Shown piece after piece: positions 63,158-64,000 of a stretch of 64,000 bases of DNA (the stretch's first letter is position 1; each line of letters starts with the position of its first letter). A program made the translations under genes and the position numbers. The notes beneath the pieces were generated by a model. It was not told the origin of the DNA. It made no database searches and saw nothing but the letters and a program-made list of their open reading frames with translations. Source of the stretch: Kineococcus endophyticus (GTDB lineage Bacteria > Actinomycetota > Actinomycetes > Actinomycetales > Kineococcaceae); the NCBI RefSeq assembly GCF_040796495.1, contig NZ_JBFNQN010000002.1, positions 124,001 to 188,000 of the forward strand. The letters are read 5' to 3'.

Positions 63158-63484
63158 TCAGCGACCGCGCTCGCGCTCGATCAGCTCCAGGAGCGCCCGC
63201 GGGGGCATGGCCCGGCGCACCTGGCGCAGGTCCTCGGCGACGAGGGTCAGCGGGCACTCGACGCCCAGGCGCTGGAGTTCCGCAGCCACCGAACGGGGCA
63301 GCACCTCGTCCGGGGAGAGGGAGAGGATCTGCTCACGACGACCCCGCGGGAGGCGGTCCCACCACGTCAGCAACGTCGCCGACGTGGTGTCCAGGGACGT
63401 GGTGTCCAGACCGGTACCGAGGACCGGATCCGCTTCCGGCGCAGGGGTCGTGGCGGGTCGGGGTTCGGGGGCCAGCAGCGTCAT
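63158..63484 (-). CDS. Small hypothetical protein
   Basis: A 108-residue protein of no family known to me. It has a low-complexity Pro/Ala/Thr N-terminus with a duplicated LDTTS element (near residues 27-35), then TWWDRLPRGRREQILSLSPDE and a helical, charged C-terminal part ending LIERERGR. No membrane segment or signal peptide. ATG at 63484 is one choice; in-frame GTG codons at 63493 and 63529 would lengthen it. It lies 31 bp upstream of the LrgA-like gene in the same direction. Soluble DNA- or protein-binding cannot be judged. Confidence 0.6.
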   Translation of the reverse strand: MTLLAPEPRPATTPAPEADPVLGTGLDTTSLDTTSATLLTWWDRLPRGRREQILSLSPDEVLPRSVAAELQRLGVECPLTLVAEDLRQVRRAMPPRALLELIERERGR

Positions 63485-63550
63485 GCGCGCCACTGTCCTC
63501 CCCCACCCCGGTGATCGCCTCTCGACCACCGGCCGTCCGGGGGACGACGC

Positions 63551-63952
63551 TCAGGCGACGTCCCGGACGAGCTGGACGATCCACGGCCAGATGTCGCGGG
63601 CGCTGTCCACGGCCGCGTCGCCGGTGGCCAGCAACGGCCACAGCGAGGCGAGGAGCGTCAGCAGGACGGCGACGACCACGAGGGTCCAGCCGAGCCAGCC
63701 GACCGACGTCCGGTACGCCGCGAGGACGCACGCCGCGGCGACGAGCACCCCGAGGACCACGACGGCGGTGATGCTCGCGTACGGCACCTGCAGGAGCGGG
63801 CCGGCGGCGGCCGCGGCCCCCACGAGGCCGAGGACGGGACCCAGCACGAGCAGCAGGGTCAGGACGACCAGCAGCGCACCGGTGGACGCGCGGACGACAC
63901 GCGGCCTGCGGGACGTGGGGTAGCGGGACGCGGAGGCACGGGTGCGGTACAC
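63551..63952 (-). CDS. Small hypothetical membrane protein
   Basis: A 133-residue protein with a basic N-terminus and three probable membrane helices (about residues 24-48, 58-80, 84-106) and a C-terminal amphipathic stretch. GTG at 63952 is preceded by AAGGAG. No recognisable family. It ends 66 bp before the next gene on the same strand. Confidence 0.65.
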   Translation of the reverse strand: MYRTRASASRYPTSRRPRVVRASTGALLVVLTLLLVLGPVLGLVGAAAAAGPLLQVPYASITAVVVLGVLVAAACVLAAYRTSVGWLGWTLVVVAVLLTLLASLWPLLATGDAAVDSARDIWPWIVQLVRDVA

Positions 63953-64000
63953 GGTCTGCTCCTTCGGTGTGCGCTGCGGGAGAGGTGCTTCCGGACGGCG

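Overview
The window is very GC-rich, with dense coding, many GTG starts, short GTGA/ATGA overlaps between consecutive genes and several promoters whose -10 element lies 6-7 nt before the start codon. Together with the gene families present this indicates an actinobacterium (Actinomycetota). A Kineococcus-like relative is my guess from general impression only. I see no tRNA, rRNA, insertion sequence, phage gene or CRISPR array, and no gene-free stretch longer than about 245 bp. The genes look intact; the only partial one is cut by the left edge.

Left part (1-16167): a sugar/inositol module (partial beta/alpha-barrel protein, IolC-type kinase, GntR regulator, sugar-porter MFS) with a shared operator-like motif at two promoters; a UPF0303 protein; a tandemly duplicated two-gene unit of uncharacterised membrane proteins (4299-7180); a phosphotransferase with CutC; an epimerase-like gene divergent from a TetR gene with two operators between them; the purine biosynthesis operon purS-purQ-purL; a membrane diguanylate cyclase; and an exported esterase-like protein.

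Centre (16177-45480): a roughly 29-kb purine breakdown and uptake region. Operon 1 (minus) is pucG-allC-rpiR, divergent from a formamidase-family gene. Operon 2 (minus) is uraD-uraH-uricase-guaD-xdh FAD subunit-xdh FeS/Mo subunit-allB, with pucR convergent at its end. Operon 3 (minus) is an ABC transporter with two different permeases, ending in the Xdh maturation gene xdhC. mocA, adenosine deaminase, a flavin monooxygenase, and an NCS1 permease/hydantoin-type racemase/GntR operon complete it. This gives a route from adenosine or guanine through hypoxanthine/xanthine, urate, 5-hydroxyisourate, OHCU, allantoin, allantoate and ureidoglycine to glycine and oxalurate. furA-katG sits between the arms, where a peroxidase could remove uricase-derived H2O2.

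Right part (45619-64000): a small metallo-hydrolase; an inositol-dehydrogenase-like/isomerase pair facing a LacI gene across one palindromic operator; an SDR with an altered active site; SnoaL-like, LysR and PabC-like genes; two drug-efflux-type MFS transporters, one divergent from its TetR; a disulfide oxidoreductase; a glutamate-cysteine ligase-like enzyme; alanine dehydrogenase divergent from an Lrp regulator; a siderophore-binding lipoprotein under a probable IdeR/DtxR iron box; an LrgA/LrgB-like pair; and two small hypothetical genes.
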